Source: Fructilactobacillus myrtifloralis (GTDB lineage: Bacteria; Bacillota; Bacilli; Lactobacillales; Lactobacillaceae). From it: a stretch of DNA of 64,000 bases. Location of the stretch: the NCBI RefSeq assembly GCF_024029335.1, contig NZ_CP097116.1:62001-126000 (forward strand), given 5' to 3'. The notes under the pieces are model-generated. The model made no database searches, was not told where the DNA came from, and saw only the letters and a program-made list of their open reading frames with translations. Positions 1 to 10,022 of the stretch are shown here, in pieces (position 1 is the first letter of the stretch; the number at the start of each line of letters is the position of its first letter). The translations under genes and the position numbers were made by a program.

Positions 1-647
1 ATCCCAAAATTCACTTTCACGTTGATGCCGTCCAGGGAATTGGAAAGGGGCTGCACCAACTGATTTTTAACGACCGGGTTGATTTTATCACCTTTTCCGG
101 ACATAAATTTCATGCTCCCCGTGGTGTCGGGTTTATTTACGCACGGACCGGTAAACACCTCATGCCGCTTTTCGATGGTGGGGGACAAGAACGGGGACAA
201 CGGAGTGGGACAGAAAACCTGCCAGCAATTGCAGCCATGGCGAAAGCGGTCCGGCTAGTCAAGGACCACGAGGAACAAACGGTTGCCCACGAACAGGCCC
301 TCCGCCGTGCGTTACGTGATTACCTCCAGCAGTTTGAAAAGGTTCACCTCTTTTCAGGAACCGGACCGCACTTTGCCCCGCACATCCTGTGTTTTGCAAT
401 TGAAGGGGTAAAGGGGGAAACAATCGTGCACGCTTTTGAGGAAGCTGAGATCTATCTCTCGACGACCAGTGCATGTTCGTCGAAAAAAGGGGAAACTTCT
501 AGTACACTAAGAGCAATGGGAGTTGATCCAGAAATTGCGAAAGGCGCCGTTCGGATTTCACTCAGTGATCAAAATACGATGGCTGAGGTGGAACAGTTTA
601 AAACGGTCTTTGCCCGGCTCTACGAGCAATTTAAAGCCCTCAGTTAA
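1..647 (+). CDS. Cysteine desulfurase, IscS/NifS type (5' end outside window)
   Basis: PLP-dependent enzyme that takes sulfur from L-cysteine and passes it as a persulfide to partners. The reading frame is open from base 3, so the N-terminal part lies upstream. Visible: the HVDAVQ segment near the start, the PLP-binding lysine in SGHKF (codon 105-107), the GGGQERGQRSGTEN stretch typical of NifS-like enzymes, and the catalytic cysteine in the SACSS loop (codon 474-476). It sits 34 bases ahead of thiI, the arrangement in Bacillus and lactobacilli where a dedicated desulfurase (often called NifZ) supplies ThiI for 4-thiouridine in tRNA. That partnership is inferred from position. The catalytic residues in view are intact. 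Confidence 0.93.
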   Translation, partial: PKIHFHVDAVQGIGKGLHQLIFNDRVDFITFSGHKFHAPRGVGFIYARTGKHLMPLFDGGGQERGQRSGTENLPAIAAMAKAVRLVKDHEEQTVAHEQALRRALRDYLQQFEKVHLFSGTGPHFAPHILCFAIEGVKGETIVHAFEEAEIYLSTTSACSSKKGETSSTLRAMGVDPEIAKGAVRISLSDQNTMAEVEQFKTVFARLYEQFKALS

Positions 648-681
648 ACCACCTTACGATTAAAGGAAGTGACACAAGGTA

Positions 682-1905
682 ATGGAATACAGTGAAATTA
701 TGGTTCGTTACGGAGAACTCTCCACGAAGGGAAAAAACCGGAAGGAGTTTATTCGGCAGTTAGGCCAAAACATTCGCAACGTTTTAAAACCGTTTCCAGC
801 GGTGGTCGTTAAAGCCCAACGGGATCGGTTACACGTACTTTTACACGGGCAAGCAGCGACACCAGTGCTGACGGCACTGCAGAAGGTGTTTGGAATTGAA
901 ACCTTTTCGCCGGTTGTTAAATTGCCGAAGGATGCCAGTTTGGAAACAATTCAAACGACGGCGGAAGCGATGATTCAGGAACATTATCAACCGGGACAAA
1001 CCTTTAAGATTGCCACCCGGCGCCAAAATAAAAATTATCCACTTAACACTTACGGAATCGACGACGGAGTGGGGAGCTACATTTTAAAGCAGTTTCCTGA
1101 GATGCAGGTTGAAATGAAGCATCCCGACTTTAAACTCCAGATTGACGTGCGGCTGAGCGGGATTTACCTTTCGAGCGTCACCATTCCGGGCGCCCTTGGA
1201 TTACCGGTAGGAACCGGCGGTCGGGCCACGATGATGTTGTCTGGCGGGATTGATTCTCCAGTAGCAGCCTACATGGCGATGAAACGGGGCGTTAAGGTGG
1301 ATATGATCCACTTTTTCAGTCCGCCATACACGAGCCAACAAGCGCTTGCCAAGGCCAAGGATCTGGCAGCCAAGCTAGCCGCCTTTGGAGGCACGATTGA
1401 TTTTATCCAAGTTCCCTTTACCAAAGTTCAAGAAGCCGTGAAGGAACAGGTGCCGGAGGGGTATCTAATGACGATTCAACGGCGGATGATGTTGCGGTTG
1501 GCAGCCGCCATTACGCTGGACCGGCACTGCAACGGGGTCTTTACGGGAGAATCGTTGGGACAGGTAGCTTCACAGACGTTGGAAAGCATGCGTGCCATTA
1601 ACGACGTCACTTCGTTACCAGTGTTACGCCCGTTATTATCGCTGGATAAAACGGAAATCATTAAAATTGCTAGAGACATTGATACCTATGATCTGTCCAT
1701 CATGCCCTTTGAAGATTGCTGTACGATTTTTACACCGCCGACCCCAAAGACCAAACCCGATCTAGAAAAAACCCGGAACTTTGAGCAATTAATTGACGTC
1801 GATGGGTTGATGAACGAGGCGCTGGCCGGGATTGAGGTTACCAAGATTAACGTTGGCGATGACTATCTCAACGCTCAAGAAGACGTGTTTGCCGAACTAC
1901 TATAA
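682..1905 (+). CDS. thiI: tRNA 4-thiouridine synthase ThiI
   Basis: Adenylates U8 of tRNA and inserts sulfur received from the upstream desulfurase to make 4-thiouridine; in some species it also serves thiamine thiazole synthesis. 407 aa: N-terminal ferredoxin-like and THUMP region (about 1-165), then the PP-loop ATPase with SGGIDSP at residues 187-193. The C-terminal rhodanese domain of the enterobacterial enzyme is absent, as is normal in Gram-positive ThiI. Start ATG 682 has an AAGGAAG ribosome site about 12 bases upstream. Very likely cotranscribed with the desulfurase. Confidence 0.96.
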   Translation: MEYSEIMVRYGELSTKGKNRKEFIRQLGQNIRNVLKPFPAVVVKAQRDRLHVLLHGQAATPVLTALQKVFGIETFSPVVKLPKDASLETIQTTAEAMIQEHYQPGQTFKIATRRQNKNYPLNTYGIDDGVGSYILKQFPEMQVEMKHPDFKLQIDVRLSGIYLSSVTIPGALGLPVGTGGRATMMLSGGIDSPVAAYMAMKRGVKVDMIHFFSPPYTSQQALAKAKDLAAKLAAFGGTIDFIQVPFTKVQEAVKEQVPEGYLMTIQRRMMLRLAAAITLDRHCNGVFTGESLGQVASQTLESMRAINDVTSLPVLRPLLSLDKTEIIKIARDIDTYDLSIMPFEDCCTIFTPPTPKTKPDLEKTRNFEQLIDVDGLMNEALAGIEVTKINVGDDYLNAQEDVFAELL

Positions 1906-1939
1906 AAGTTGGTGGTAAACACAACCAGGAGGAATAACC

Positions 1940-2434
1940 ATGCAAGTGAAGTTAATGGATCAAACGGTATCGTTATTAGGAAACCCACCCGCTGTGGGGG
2001 ATTTATTGCCCGATTTTACGGTGATTAACGATCAGGGCCAACCAGTTACTACGCACGATTTACTGGGCAAGCCCATGGTGCTGTGTGCGGTTCCGGATTT
2101 GAATACCGATGTTTGTAGTTTAGAAACCAAAAAATTTAACCAGCAGGCGGATCAATTTCCCAAGGCCCGGTTTGTAACAATCTCCAACAATCCTCTCGCA
2201 GAACAAACCGATTGGTGTGCGGCGGAGGGCGTGGAAAACCTTGAGATTCTGTCAGATGAACCGGGTTCGTTTGGCAAAGCAACCGGGTTGTACATTCCGA
2301 GCTTTAAACACTTGGCCCGGGCGGTGTTTGTGGTAAATGCCGAAGGGCAGATTACCTACGAAGAAGTGTTAGCACAGGTTGCATCCGAGCCGGATTATGC
2401 CGCTGCTTTAGACGCGTTACAAAAGTTGCTCTAG
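1940..2434 (+). CDS. tpx: Thiol peroxidase Tpx (peroxiredoxin)
   Basis: 164 aa peroxiredoxin of the Tpx class; reduces peroxides in the cytoplasm using thioredoxin. Peroxidatic Cys59 lies in TDVCSLET (the family usually has T-P-V-C, so Pro is Asp here, but the Thr three residues before Cys is kept) and the resolving Cys93 is in WCAAEG. AGGAGG lies 6 bases before the ATG. It follows thiI by 34 bases and probably shares its transcript; the sulfur-handling neighbours suggest a thiol-redox theme. A separate promoter drives the next gene. Confidence 0.94.
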   Translation: MQVKLMDQTVSLLGNPPAVGDLLPDFTVINDQGQPVTTHDLLGKPMVLCAVPDLNTDVCSLETKKFNQQADQFPKARFVTISNNPLAEQTDWCAAEGVENLEILSDEPGSFGKATGLYIPSFKHLARAVFVVNAEGQITYEEVLAQVASEPDYAAALDALQKLL

Positions 2435-2451
2435 GAAGCGTTTAAAAGTAG

Positions 2452-2480
2452 TTGACGAATTTGGGAAAGTTAAGTATATT
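2452..2480 (+). promoter_or_regulatory. Promoter of the valS T-box transcript
   Basis: TTGACG at 2452-2457, 17-base spacer, TATATT at 2475-2480. It lies just past the tpx stop and immediately before the T-box leader. Confidence 0.8.
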
Positions 2481-2486
2481 ATGGAA

Positions 2487-2717
2487 CGAATACTAAATGC
2501 AGTGAGCAAGAGGCAGTCTGCGTCGTCATTTGCAGGGAGAGAACGCTAGTGAGAAGTTCTTAATGACTGGAGACTGTGTAGCTTGGGAGCAGGGATAGCA
2601 ACTTTGGTTGGTATCAACGGACGCCACCGTTATTGGTTTGAGTTGGGATTAGACTATAATCCAATTTAGGTGGTACCGCGAGCATTCGTCCTATTGTAGG
2701 GACGGGTGCTTTTTTTG
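2487..2717 (+). promoter_or_regulatory. T-box riboswitch (tRNA-Val sensing leader of valS)
   Basis: The 3' part holds the conserved T-box AGGTGGTACCGCG (2668-2680), whose TGGT can pair with the ACCA end of uncharged tRNA. It is followed directly by a terminator stem with arms AGCATTCGTCC and GGGACGGGTGCT and a run of T (2681-2717). The 5' part (about 2500-2600) is long and structured as in a stem I; GTG/GTA triplets occur near 2576-2580 but I could not fix the specifier codon by eye. Known behaviour: uncharged tRNA stabilises the antiterminator and lets valS be transcribed. Confidence 0.9.
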
Positions 2718-2750
2718 TAACTCGGAAAGAGCAATAAATGAGGTGATTGC

Positions 2751-5432
2751 ATGGACAAGCAGGAAACAGAAGCAACAACGGAAATGTCAACGAAGTTTGA
2801 CCCCCATGCCGTAGAGCAGGGGATGTACCAAAAATGGGTTGACGAGGGCGTTTTTAAGCCCAGTGGTAATCAACAGGCCCAACCCTATTCAATCGTATTG
2901 CCCCCACCGAACGTAACGGGTAAGCTCCATTTAGGGCACGCGTGGAATACGACCTTGCAGGATATGCTAATCCGGCAAAAACGGATGGAAGGCTACGATA
3001 CCCTGTGGCTACCGGGCATGGATCATGCGGGGATTGCCACCCAAGCTAAAGTGGAGGCCATGTTACGCGAGAAAGGGATTTCTCGCTACGACCTTGGTCG
3101 CGAACGGTTCATCCAACAGGTTTGGGAGTGGAAGGATAAGTTTGCGGCTACGATTCACGAACAGTGGGCGAAGCTCGGCCTCTCGCTTGATTATGACCGC
3201 GAAACCTTTACCCTCGATGACGGGGTTTCAAAGGCCGTGCGCAAGGTGTTCGTAGACCTCTACAATCAAGGACTGATTTACCGGGCTAAATACATCATTA
3301 ACTGGGATCCGCAAGCGCGGACGGCTTTGTCAGACATTGAGGTTGAACACAAAGATGATCAGGGTGCGTTTTACCACGTTAAGTACCAATTTACTGGGGA
3401 CACAACCTTTAATGGTAAAGACTACATTGAAATTGCCACCACGCGACCAGAAACCATGTTTGGGGACGTAGCGGTTGCCGTTAATCCAAGTGATGAACGG
3501 TACAAAGAACTTGTGGGGAAAACGGTGGTCGTACCATTAGTTAACCGCGAAATTCCCATTATTGCTGATCACTACGTTGATCCAGAGTTTGGGACGGGAA
3601 TGGTTAAAATTACGCCGGCTCACGATTCCAATGACTTTAAAGTTGGAAAGCGCCACGATTTAGCCGAAATTAACACGATGAATGAGGATGCCTCCCTCAA
3701 CGAAAACGCCGGCAAATACGAGGGAATGGATCGGTTTGCTGCACGCGAAGCGATTGCCAAGGACTTGGAAGCCGCAGGAGCGATGTTGCGGGTCGAACCA
3801 ATCGTGCACTCGGTGGGCCACTCCGAACGGACTGGAGTGCAGGTGGAATCCCGTCTCTCCACTCAGTGGTTTGTTAAAATGAAGCCTCTGGCAGAAGCTG
3901 CGTTAAAGAACCAACAGACTGATGACGCCGTTAACTTCGTGCCTGAACGCTTTGAAAAGACCTTTAGTCGGTGGATGGAAGACGTGCACGACTGGGTAAT
4001 TTCGCGGCAGTTGTGGTGGGGACACCGGATTCCAGCTTGGTATCACAAAGAAACCGGGGAAATGTACGTTGGTGAGACGGCCCCGAAGGATGCGGAAAAC
4101 TGGGTCCAGGATCCGGATGTATTGGATACCTGGTTCTCGTCTGGACTATGGCCCTTTACGACGATGGGATGGCCGGATACAGATGCTCCAGACTTTAAAC
4201 GGTACTTCCCAACTTCAACGATGGTCACGGGGTATGACTTGGTGTTCTTCTGGATTTCCCGGATGATTTTCTTAAGTCTTCACTTTACGGACCGGCGGCC
4301 GTTTAAGGACGTGCTGTTGCACGGTCTCATTAGGGATGAACAGGGGCGGAAAATGAGTAAGTCCCTCGGAAACGGAATTGATCCCATGGATGTGATTGAC
4401 CAGTACGGGGCGGATGCCCTCCGGTGGTCCCTATCAACGGGAACGACTCCCGGGCAGGACGAACGGTTCAGTTACGATAAGATGGACGGTTCGTGGAAAT
4501 TTGTGAATAAAATTTGGAACGCCAGTCGGTACGTGATTATGAACCTAGGTGAGATGACCAAGCCGACCCTCCCACCGGCCTCCGAATGGAATCTGGCGGA
4601 TCGGTGGATCTTGGCACGGCTGAACCATACGGTGGCACACGTACGGGAAAACTACGATAAGTATAACTTTGGAGAGGCGAACCGCGCTCTGTACGATTTC
4701 ATTTGGAACGATTTTTGTGATTGGTACATCGAGATGAGTAAGGAAACGCTAACGGGAGCTGACGAGCAGGCCAAAGCGAACACCCGCAACGTGCTCGCGT
4801 ACGTGTTGGATCAGTTCTTACGGCTTTTACATCCCGTGATGCCGTTTGTGACGGAAAAAATATGGCTTTCGATGCCGCACGTCGGGAAATCATTAGTCAC
4901 GGCTGCCTATCCAGAAGTGCACGCGGACTTTGAGAATGCAACGGCTGAAAGTGACATGGATCACCTGATTGAGATTATTAAAGCCATCCGTAACATTCGG
5001 GCGGAAGCTAACGCACCGTTGGGTCGGCCCGTGGACATTTTGATTAAGACGAACAATGACGATCTGAAACGGGTCTTAGAAACCAACCGCGAATATCTAG
5101 AACGCTTTGGGCACCCGCGCCAACTTGAAATTGGACCAGATGTGGTTGCTCCGAACCTCGCAATGACGGCCGTTGTTACGGATGCCGAGATTAGCATTCC
5201 GCTGGCAGAATTAATTGACTTGCATGATGAAGTGCAACGTTTGACTAAGGAAGTCGAGAAGTTCCAAGCGGAAGTAGACCGTGCGACGAAGAAGTTAGCT
5301 AACGAGAAGTTCGTGGCGAACGCTCCGGCAGAAGTGGTGGCAGAAGAACGGGCTAAGCAAGCTGACAACGAGCAAAAATTGGCAGCGACGCAACAACGCC
5401 TATCCGAAGTGCAAGCTGCTTTAGCAGAATAA
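2751..5432 (+). CDS. valS: Valyl-tRNA synthetase
   Basis: Class I synthetase charging tRNA-Val, with editing of mischarged Thr. 893 aa, the usual length. HLGH signature at residues 60-63, KMSKS at 534-538, a CP1 editing domain between them ([10 protein letters not shown] block), an anticodon-binding domain, and a C-terminal coiled-coil arm from about residue 820. Start ATG 2751 has GAGGTG 8 bases upstream. Controlled by the T-box just ahead. A hairpin separates it from folC. A 158-codon open frame on the opposite strand over its 3' end is a shadow. Confidence 0.98.
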   Translation: MDKQETEATTEMSTKFDPHAVEQGMYQKWVDEGVFKPSGNQQAQPYSIVLPPPNVTGKLHLGHAWNTTLQDMLIRQKRMEGYDTLWLPGMDHAGIATQAKVEAMLREKGISRYDLGRERFIQQVWEWKDKFAATIHEQWAKLGLSLDYDRETFTLDDGVSKAVRKVFVDLYNQGLIYRAKYIINWDPQARTALSDIEVEHKDDQGAFYHVKYQFTGDTTFNGKDYIEIATTRPETMFGDVAVAVNPSDERYKELVGKTVVVPLVNREIPIIADHYVDPEFGTGMVKITPAHDSNDFKVGKRHDLAEINTMNEDASLNENAGKYEGMDRFAAREAIAKDLEAAGAMLRVEPIVHSVGHSERTGVQVESRLSTQWFVKMKPLAEAALKNQQTDDAVNFVPERFEKTFSRWMEDVHDWVISRQLWWGHRIPAWYHKETGEMYVGETAPKDAENWVQDPDVLDTWFSSGLWPFTTMGWPDTDAPDFKRYFPTSTMVTGYDLVFFWISRMIFLSLHFTDRRPFKDVLLHGLIRDEQGRKMSKSLGNGIDPMDVIDQYGADALRWSLSTGTTPGQDERFSYDKMDGSWKFVNKIWNASRYVIMNLGEMTKPTLPPASEWNLADRWILARLNHTVAHVRENYDKYNFGEANRALYDFIWNDFCDWYIEMSKETLTGADEQAKANTRNVLAYVLDQFLRLLHPVMPFVTEKIWLSMPHVGKSLVTAAYPEVHADFENATAESDMDHLIEIIKAIRNIRAEANAPLGRPVDILIKTNNDDLKRVLETNREYLERFGHPRQLEIGPDVVAPNLAMTAVVTDAEISIPLAELIDLHDEVQRLTKEVEKFQAEVDRATKKLANEKFVANAPAEVVAEERAKQADNEQKLAATQQRLSEVQAALAE

Positions 5433-5435
5433 CGC

Positions 5436-5467
5436 AAAACAAGTCCAGATAATTCTGGGCTTGTTTT
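5436..5467 (+). terminator. Hairpin between valS and folC
   Basis: Fourteen-pair inverted repeat (AAAACAAGTCCAGA and TCTGGGCTTGTTTT, one G-U) with a 4-base loop; the T tract is part of the stem. Only 14 bases before the folC start, so read-through into folC is likely partial. Confidence 0.7.
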
Positions 5468-5481
5468 AGTGAGGAGTAAAA

Positions 5482-6786
5482 ATGATGACAGATTACCAGG
5501 CGGCCCTGCACTACATCCACAGCCGTCCGCGGGTTCAAAAGGAAGCCTCCCAGCGCCGGATTAACGAGCTCCTGCGCCGCCTAGGCCATCCAGAACGGCA
5601 GCTTGCGACGATTCACGTGGTAGGGACCAACGGTAAGGGGTCCGTCGTGGCTTACTTACAACAATTATTACAGGCCAGCGGTCTCCGGGTGGGTACGTTT
5701 ACCTCACCGTTTATCGTCCGCTTTAACGAACGGATGATGATTAATCGGATCCCCATTTCAGATGCCGAGTTAATCCGGCTGGTTGCCCACGTCAAACCAC
5801 TAGTGGCCGCAATGGAAGCCCAGGATCCGACCCTGGGGCCCTCGGAATTTGAAGTGATTACTGCCTTGATGTATCAATACTTTAACGAGCAGGGGGTTGA
5901 CCTAGCAATTGTGGAGGCCGGAATCGGAGGCCAATCAGATTCGACTAACGTGGCCGATCGAGCCTTGTTAACCGTGATCACGACAATTGGACTTGATCAC
6001 ATGCAGATTTTAGGTGACACGGTCGCGGCAATTGCGCGTGACAAGGCCGGGATGATTCGGAATCAGGTTCCCACGGTGGCCGGCCGCTTTCCTACGGATG
6101 CCAATCGCATCGTGCAGACAGTTGCCCAGCAGCACCATAGTCCTGTGCTTCAACTTGACCGGCAGTTTAGATACCAGCCCCAAACGCGCACCAGTTTTTC
6201 CTTCCTGGATTCGCAGGGCCTCATTCCGAATGTGCCAACGAGTATGCTGGGTGATTTTGAAATGGAAGACGCTGCGCTTGCGATTGCTGCGTTTCGAACG
6301 TTAAGTCAGACGACCTTGCAACTTGTTCCGGCGCAAAGTTCCCGGATAGTGCGCCAAGCAATCGTACAGACTCGCTGGCCGGGTCGGATGGAAGTGGTCC
6401 ATGTTAATCCAAAGGTGTTACTGGATGGCGCCCACAATGTTCCAGCCATTAACCGGTTGTGTGAAACTCTGGCCGCGTTTCCCGAACGAACCTTGAACGT
6501 GGTGTTTGCGGCGTTTTCCGACAAACAGTTTTACCAAATGCGCACCCGGTTAGCGCAGGAACCACGGGTGCACCTGTACCTAACGACGTTTCAGGGGAGC
6601 GGGACGCGGAGCAGCGCGCCCCTGCAACCAGCGGATGCCCTTGAAGCGGAGCTAATTCCGGAGTGGAAAACGGCCGTGCAAACCGCCATGCAAGCCACTC
6701 CGGCCGACGGGATGACTATCGTGACCGGGTCCCTCTTGTTTATTGCCACCGTGCGCAACTGGTTCGTGCAAGGAGATAAACCTTAA
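5482..6786 (+). CDS. folC: Folylpolyglutamate synthase / dihydrofolate synthase
   Basis: Mur-ligase-family enzyme adding glutamate to folates (and to dihydropteroate). 434 aa; ATP-binding P-loop GTNGKGS at residues 48-54; the EAGIGG segment and the C-terminal Mur ligase domain with LLDGAHN are present. ATG 5482 or the next codon ATG 5485 could be used; GAGGAG lies 9 bases before the first. valS-folC is the usual order. In many Firmicutes radC lies between folC and mreB; here it does not. Confidence 0.95.
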   Translation: MMTDYQAALHYIHSRPRVQKEASQRRINELLRRLGHPERQLATIHVVGTNGKGSVVAYLQQLLQASGLRVGTFTSPFIVRFNERMMINRIPISDAELIRLVAHVKPLVAAMEAQDPTLGPSEFEVITALMYQYFNEQGVDLAIVEAGIGGQSDSTNVADRALLTVITTIGLDHMQILGDTVAAIARDKAGMIRNQVPTVAGRFPTDANRIVQTVAQQHHSPVLQLDRQFRYQPQTRTSFSFLDSQGLIPNVPTSMLGDFEMEDAALAIAAFRTLSQTTLQLVPAQSSRIVRQAIVQTRWPGRMEVVHVNPKVLLDGAHNVPAINRLCETLAAFPERTLNVVFAAFSDKQFYQMRTRLAQEPRVHLYLTTFQGSGTRSSAPLQPADALEAELIPEWKTAVQTAMQATPADGMTIVTGSLLFIATVRNWFVQGDKP

Positions 6787-6831
6787 AGAATTGCTAATAA
6801 TTTCAAACGGGAACCGTAACGGCACGCAGTA

Positions 6832-6840
6832 TGATATACT
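6832..6840 (+). promoter_or_regulatory. Extended -10 promoter for mreB
   Basis: TGATATACT: a TG dinucleotide one base before the -10 hexamer TATACT (6835-6840). No good -35 at the right distance, as is common for extended -10 promoters. The same TGATATACT motif is found before rodZ (13414-13422). Confidence 0.65.
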
Positions 6841-6887
6841 GTGATTATTAAAAAGAAATTAAATCTTATCATAAAGGGATGAACGTT

Positions 6888-7892
6888 TTGTTTGGATTAG
6901 GAACTAAAAACATTGGCATCGATTTAGGGACTGCCAATACACTTGTATACGTCGATGGAAAGGGAATCGTCCTCCGCGAACCTTCTGTTGTGGCAAAAAA
7001 TGCAAAGACGGGTGAAATTGTGGCAGTTGGAAACGAAGCCGAAGAAATGATTGGGCGCGCTCCAGCTAGCATTGAAGTGATTCGCCCCATGCGCGACGGG
7101 GTGATTGCTGACTATGACACGACCGTTACGATGTTGAAGTACTACATCGGCAAGGCCCTGGGAAATCGGAACGTGAAGCCGTACGTAATGGTTTGTGTTC
7201 CGAGTGGCATTACGACCGTGGAAAAACGGGCCGTGATTGATGCCACCCGCGTGGCTGGTGCTCGGGACGCGTTTGTAATGGAAGAACCATTTGTGGCTGC
7301 TGTAGGAGCAGGACTACCCGTGATGGATCCGACGGGAAGCATGGTGGTTGACATTGGTGGGGGAACCACGGATGTTGCAACCCTCTCCCTGGGTGGAATT
7401 GTCTCATCACGTTCCATTCGGATGGCGGGTGACAAACTGGACGAAGCCATTGTGTCGTACGTTCGGAAAAACTACAACTTATTAATTGGCACGCCAACTG
7501 CGGAACAAGTTAAAATCAAAATTGGGTCGGCTTCGATTGAAAAAGCCCGGCAAATGGAAGGCGAAACGGTGCGCGGTCGGGACTTGTTGACGGGATTACC
7601 AAAGTCAACCGAAGTTACGGCAGAAGACGTGGCTACGGCCATTCACGAAGGCATTTTAGAGATTATTAATGCAATTAAAGAAACGCTAGAAGCTACGTCG
7701 CCAGAAATTTCTGCAGACGTAGTGGACCACGGAATTGTGTTAACTGGTGGGGGCGCTTTGATCAAGAACCTGGATGAGGTCATTGCCGACGCTACCAAGG
7801 TTCCCGTTAGCGTGGCCCAGGATCCATTGGATTGTGTGGCCATCGGAACCGGTGAATCATTAAAGAGCATGGAAGTCATGAAGAAAAAATAA
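6888..7892 (+). CDS. mreB: Rod shape-determining protein MreB (actin homologue)
   Basis: Forms membrane-associated filaments that guide lateral wall synthesis. About 334 aa. Phosphate-1 motif GIDLGTANT near the N-terminus, phosphate-2 DIGGGTTDV, adenosine motif GGGALIKNL near the C-terminus. Start choice: an ATG at 6879 is directly abutted by AAAGGG (6873-6878), leaving no spacing, whereas TTG 6888 lies 9 bases after it and gives the N-terminus MFGLGTKN usual for this family, so TTG is preferred. First gene of mreBCD-minCD. Confidence 0.95.
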   Translation: MFGLGTKNIGIDLGTANTLVYVDGKGIVLREPSVVAKNAKTGEIVAVGNEAEEMIGRAPASIEVIRPMRDGVIADYDTTVTMLKYYIGKALGNRNVKPYVMVCVPSGITTVEKRAVIDATRVAGARDAFVMEEPFVAAVGAGLPVMDPTGSMVVDIGGGTTDVATLSLGGIVSSRSIRMAGDKLDEAIVSYVRKNYNLLIGTPTAEQVKIKIGSASIEKARQMEGETVRGRDLLTGLPKSTEVTAEDVATAIHEGILEIINAIKETLEATSPEISADVVDHGIVLTGGGALIKNLDEVIADATKVPVSVAQDPLDCVAIGTGESLKSMEVMKKK

Positions 7893-7926
7893 AACAAATA
7901 AGCGGGCCCTCCCGCTTATTTGTTTT
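7891..7926 (+). terminator. Hairpin overlapping the mreB stop codon
   Basis: Perfect 16-pair inverted repeat AAAACAAATAAGCGGG / CCCGCTTATTTGTTTT with a 4-base loop, starting on the second base of the mreB stop codon. Ending in a T run it reads as an intrinsic terminator, so it may lower mreCD-minCD expression relative to mreB. Confidence 0.8.
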
Positions 7927-7949
7927 ATAGCAGTGAATGGGAGATTGAT

Positions 7950-8795
7950 ATGCATAAGCTTTTTTCAAGCCGAAGTTTAGTGATTGTAGTGATTTGTTTA
8001 GTCCTAAGTGTCGGTTTAATTAGCGGAACGGTTGCAATTCGTAACCATCGGGCCATGCCACCGTTCTTACAAAGAATTGGCAATGATGTAGCTGGCATTG
8101 GAAATCAAACTCTGGGATTTCCGGTCGGCGTGGTCAACGGCTTTTTTGCAAATACCAATGATTTAATTAACACCTACCACGAAAATCGGATTTTGAAGGG
8201 GAAAGTGGACCAAATTGAAGCCACGCAAACCCAAAATAAGGCGCTTAGCACCGAAAATCGGCAGCTAAAACGGCAACTGAAATTGGATAAAACCCTCACG
8301 GATTACGCGAAGGTGAATGCCAGTGTAATTGCCCGGACGCCGTCTAACTGGCAACAACAGTTAATTATTAACAAGGGTCGGGTCTCCGGCATTCAAAAGA
8401 ACATGCCAGTGGTGGTTAACCAAGGACTGATTGGTCGAATTAGTGAAGTTAATGACACCAATAGTAAGATTGAGTTAATCACGGATAGTGGTGACGGAGC
8501 GAACCGGTTTGCGGTGGAAGTTGCTGGGGAAAAAGGCCCAATTGATGGGTTGATTTCTGGCTATGATAATGGTCGTAACGAACTTGAAATGGGGAGCTTA
8601 ACTTCCAAAGACAAGATTAAAAAGGGCGCCAAGGTCATGACGAATGGACTGGGTGGCACAACGCCGAAGGGTCTGTACGTTGGAAAGGTGACCGGAGTTT
8701 CGGGGGCCGCAAACGGAATCTCGGAACGGATTAACATTAAACCGGCAGCGGATACCCGGAGCATTGACGTGGTTTCCGTCCTCGGGAAGAAATAG
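7950..8795 (+). CDS. mreC: Rod shape-determining protein MreC
   Basis: Bitopic membrane protein linking MreB to the cell-wall machinery. 281 aa from ATG 7950 (MHKLFSS), preceded by GGGAG; the open frame continues upstream to 7920, but that start lies inside the terminator stem. N-terminal membrane segment (about residues 10-28), coiled coil (about 70-110), then the two beta domains of MreC. Confidence 0.94.
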   Translation: MHKLFSSRSLVIVVICLVLSVGLISGTVAIRNHRAMPPFLQRIGNDVAGIGNQTLGFPVGVVNGFFANTNDLINTYHENRILKGKVDQIEATQTQNKALSTENRQLKRQLKLDKTLTDYAKVNASVIARTPSNWQQQLIINKGRVSGIQKNMPVVVNQGLIGRISEVNDTNSKIELITDSGDGANRFAVEVAGEKGPIDGLISGYDNGRNELEMGSLTSKDKIKKGAKVMTNGLGGTTPKGLYVGKVTGVSGAANGISERINIKPAADTRSIDVVSVLGKK

Positions 8796-8804
8796 GAGGA
8801 GCCC

Positions 8805-9329
8805 ATGATGAAGCGACGAAAACATCATTTCCTGTTTCCAATCGGCTTAGTGATTGCCTTTGTCTTTGAGGGTTCGATCATGCACTTTTTTTCGACGCTC
8901 TTAGCCGGGACCTTTCCAATGGTTCCGTATTTGACCATGCTATGGTTTGTGTATGCCATCATGTTTGTGCGGGATTTGCACCAGCTCCATTTGTACTGGT
9001 GGGCCTTTGGAATCGGGATCGTGTACGATTTGTACTACATTGGCGTCCTCGGAATTTATACCTTTATTTTTCCGCTGATTGTGTACGTCACTAAGTTAAT
9101 GACGACGTACATTGAAGAGAACGTTGTTAGTGGAACCTTAATCTATCTAATTGATGTGATTATTGTGTTAATATTAGGGTATGGGGCCGGACGGATTGCG
9201 CACCTGGTTTACTTCTCGGGAGTGCATTTCATGGCCTTTGCGTTTGGTCCAACGATTCTGCTGAATCTCATCATCTTTTTATTGTTGTATTATCCAGTGA
9301 GTTTGTTGTTTGACCAATATCGATCATAG
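8805..9329 (+). CDS. mreD: Rod shape-determining protein MreD
   Basis: 174 aa polytopic membrane protein with about five hydrophobic helices, the usual MreD size. ATG 8805 or 8808, with AGGAGG 7 bases upstream. Follows mreC by 9 bases. Confidence 0.92.
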   Translation: MMKRRKHHFLFPIGLVIAFVFEGSIMHFFSTLLAGTFPMVPYLTMLWFVYAIMFVRDLHQLHLYWWAFGIGIVYDLYYIGVLGIYTFIFPLIVYVTKLMTTYIEENVVSGTLIYLIDVIIVLILGYGAGRIAHLVYFSGVHFMAFAFGPTILLNLIIFLLLYYPVSLLFDQYRS

Positions 9330-9342
9330 GAGTTCTCGACGT

Positions 9343-10020
9343 ATGAAAAGTGTAACGTTAAAGGGAAGCCAAACGGGCTTTCAGGTTATTATTGATGATG
9401 AAGCTGATTTTCACCAGGCAATCCACGAATTTCATGAATTGATGAACCAGTTGGCAACCAAGAATCGCGAATCGGCTGCCACTCAAATCGGCTTTACGAT
9501 TTTGTCAGGGAATCGGGCGCTATCTGCGGATCAAAAGCAGGAGCTGCGTGATATCACGGGCAAGTATGGCAACTTAGTGATTACCGCCTTTCAGGCTAAC
9601 GTAATGTCAAACGACGAAGCGTACCATCTGCGCGACGAAAATCGGGTGACGATTATTGATCAGACGATTCGCAACGGTCAGGACCTCCGGGTTAAGGGAG
9701 ACGTCCTGTTTTTAGGGACGATTCACCGGGGCGGTCGGCTCATTACCAATGGAAACCTCTTTAGCATGGGTAAAGTGGAAGGCATCGTCCAGGTGGGTTT
9801 TCCGGTTGATGAGAGTAAACTTGCCATTGGAGATTTTCACGCAGCCCAGCAGGTCCGGATCGGCGAACAAATTGAAATCATCGCAGACCAAAAAGAACCG
9901 TTGACAGCTGATGTGCGAACGGTTGTGCACGTTAATAATTTGCATAGTATTGATTACAGTAATTTGGATAACATTAAAGCAATTAGTCCAAAATTCTTTA
10001 GTAGAATTGGAGGAATCTAA
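9343..10020 (+). CDS. minC: Septum site-determining protein MinC
   Basis: FtsZ polymerisation inhibitor, recruited by MinD to keep division at mid-cell. 225 aa from ATG 9343 (MKSVTLKG), with AGGAG overlapping the mreD stop; the frame is open further upstream but that part lies within mreD. N-terminal domain, then the beta-helical C-terminal domain (from about residue 115). Confidence 0.92.
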   Translation: MKSVTLKGSQTGFQVIIDDEADFHQAIHEFHELMNQLATKNRESAATQIGFTILSGNRALSADQKQELRDITGKYGNLVITAFQANVMSNDEAYHLRDENRVTIIDQTIRNGQDLRVKGDVLFLGTIHRGGRLITNGNLFSMGKVEGIVQVGFPVDESKLAIGDFHAAQQVRIGEQIEIIADQKEPLTADVRTVVHVNNLHSIDYSNLDNIKAISPKFFSRIGGI

Positions 10021-10022
10021 CG

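Noticed and set aside
4961-5437. 158-codon open frame on the minus strand over the 3' end of valS
   Set aside because: No ribosome site, product is low-complexity Ser/Ala/Arg-rich and antisense to a conserved coding region: a shadow.
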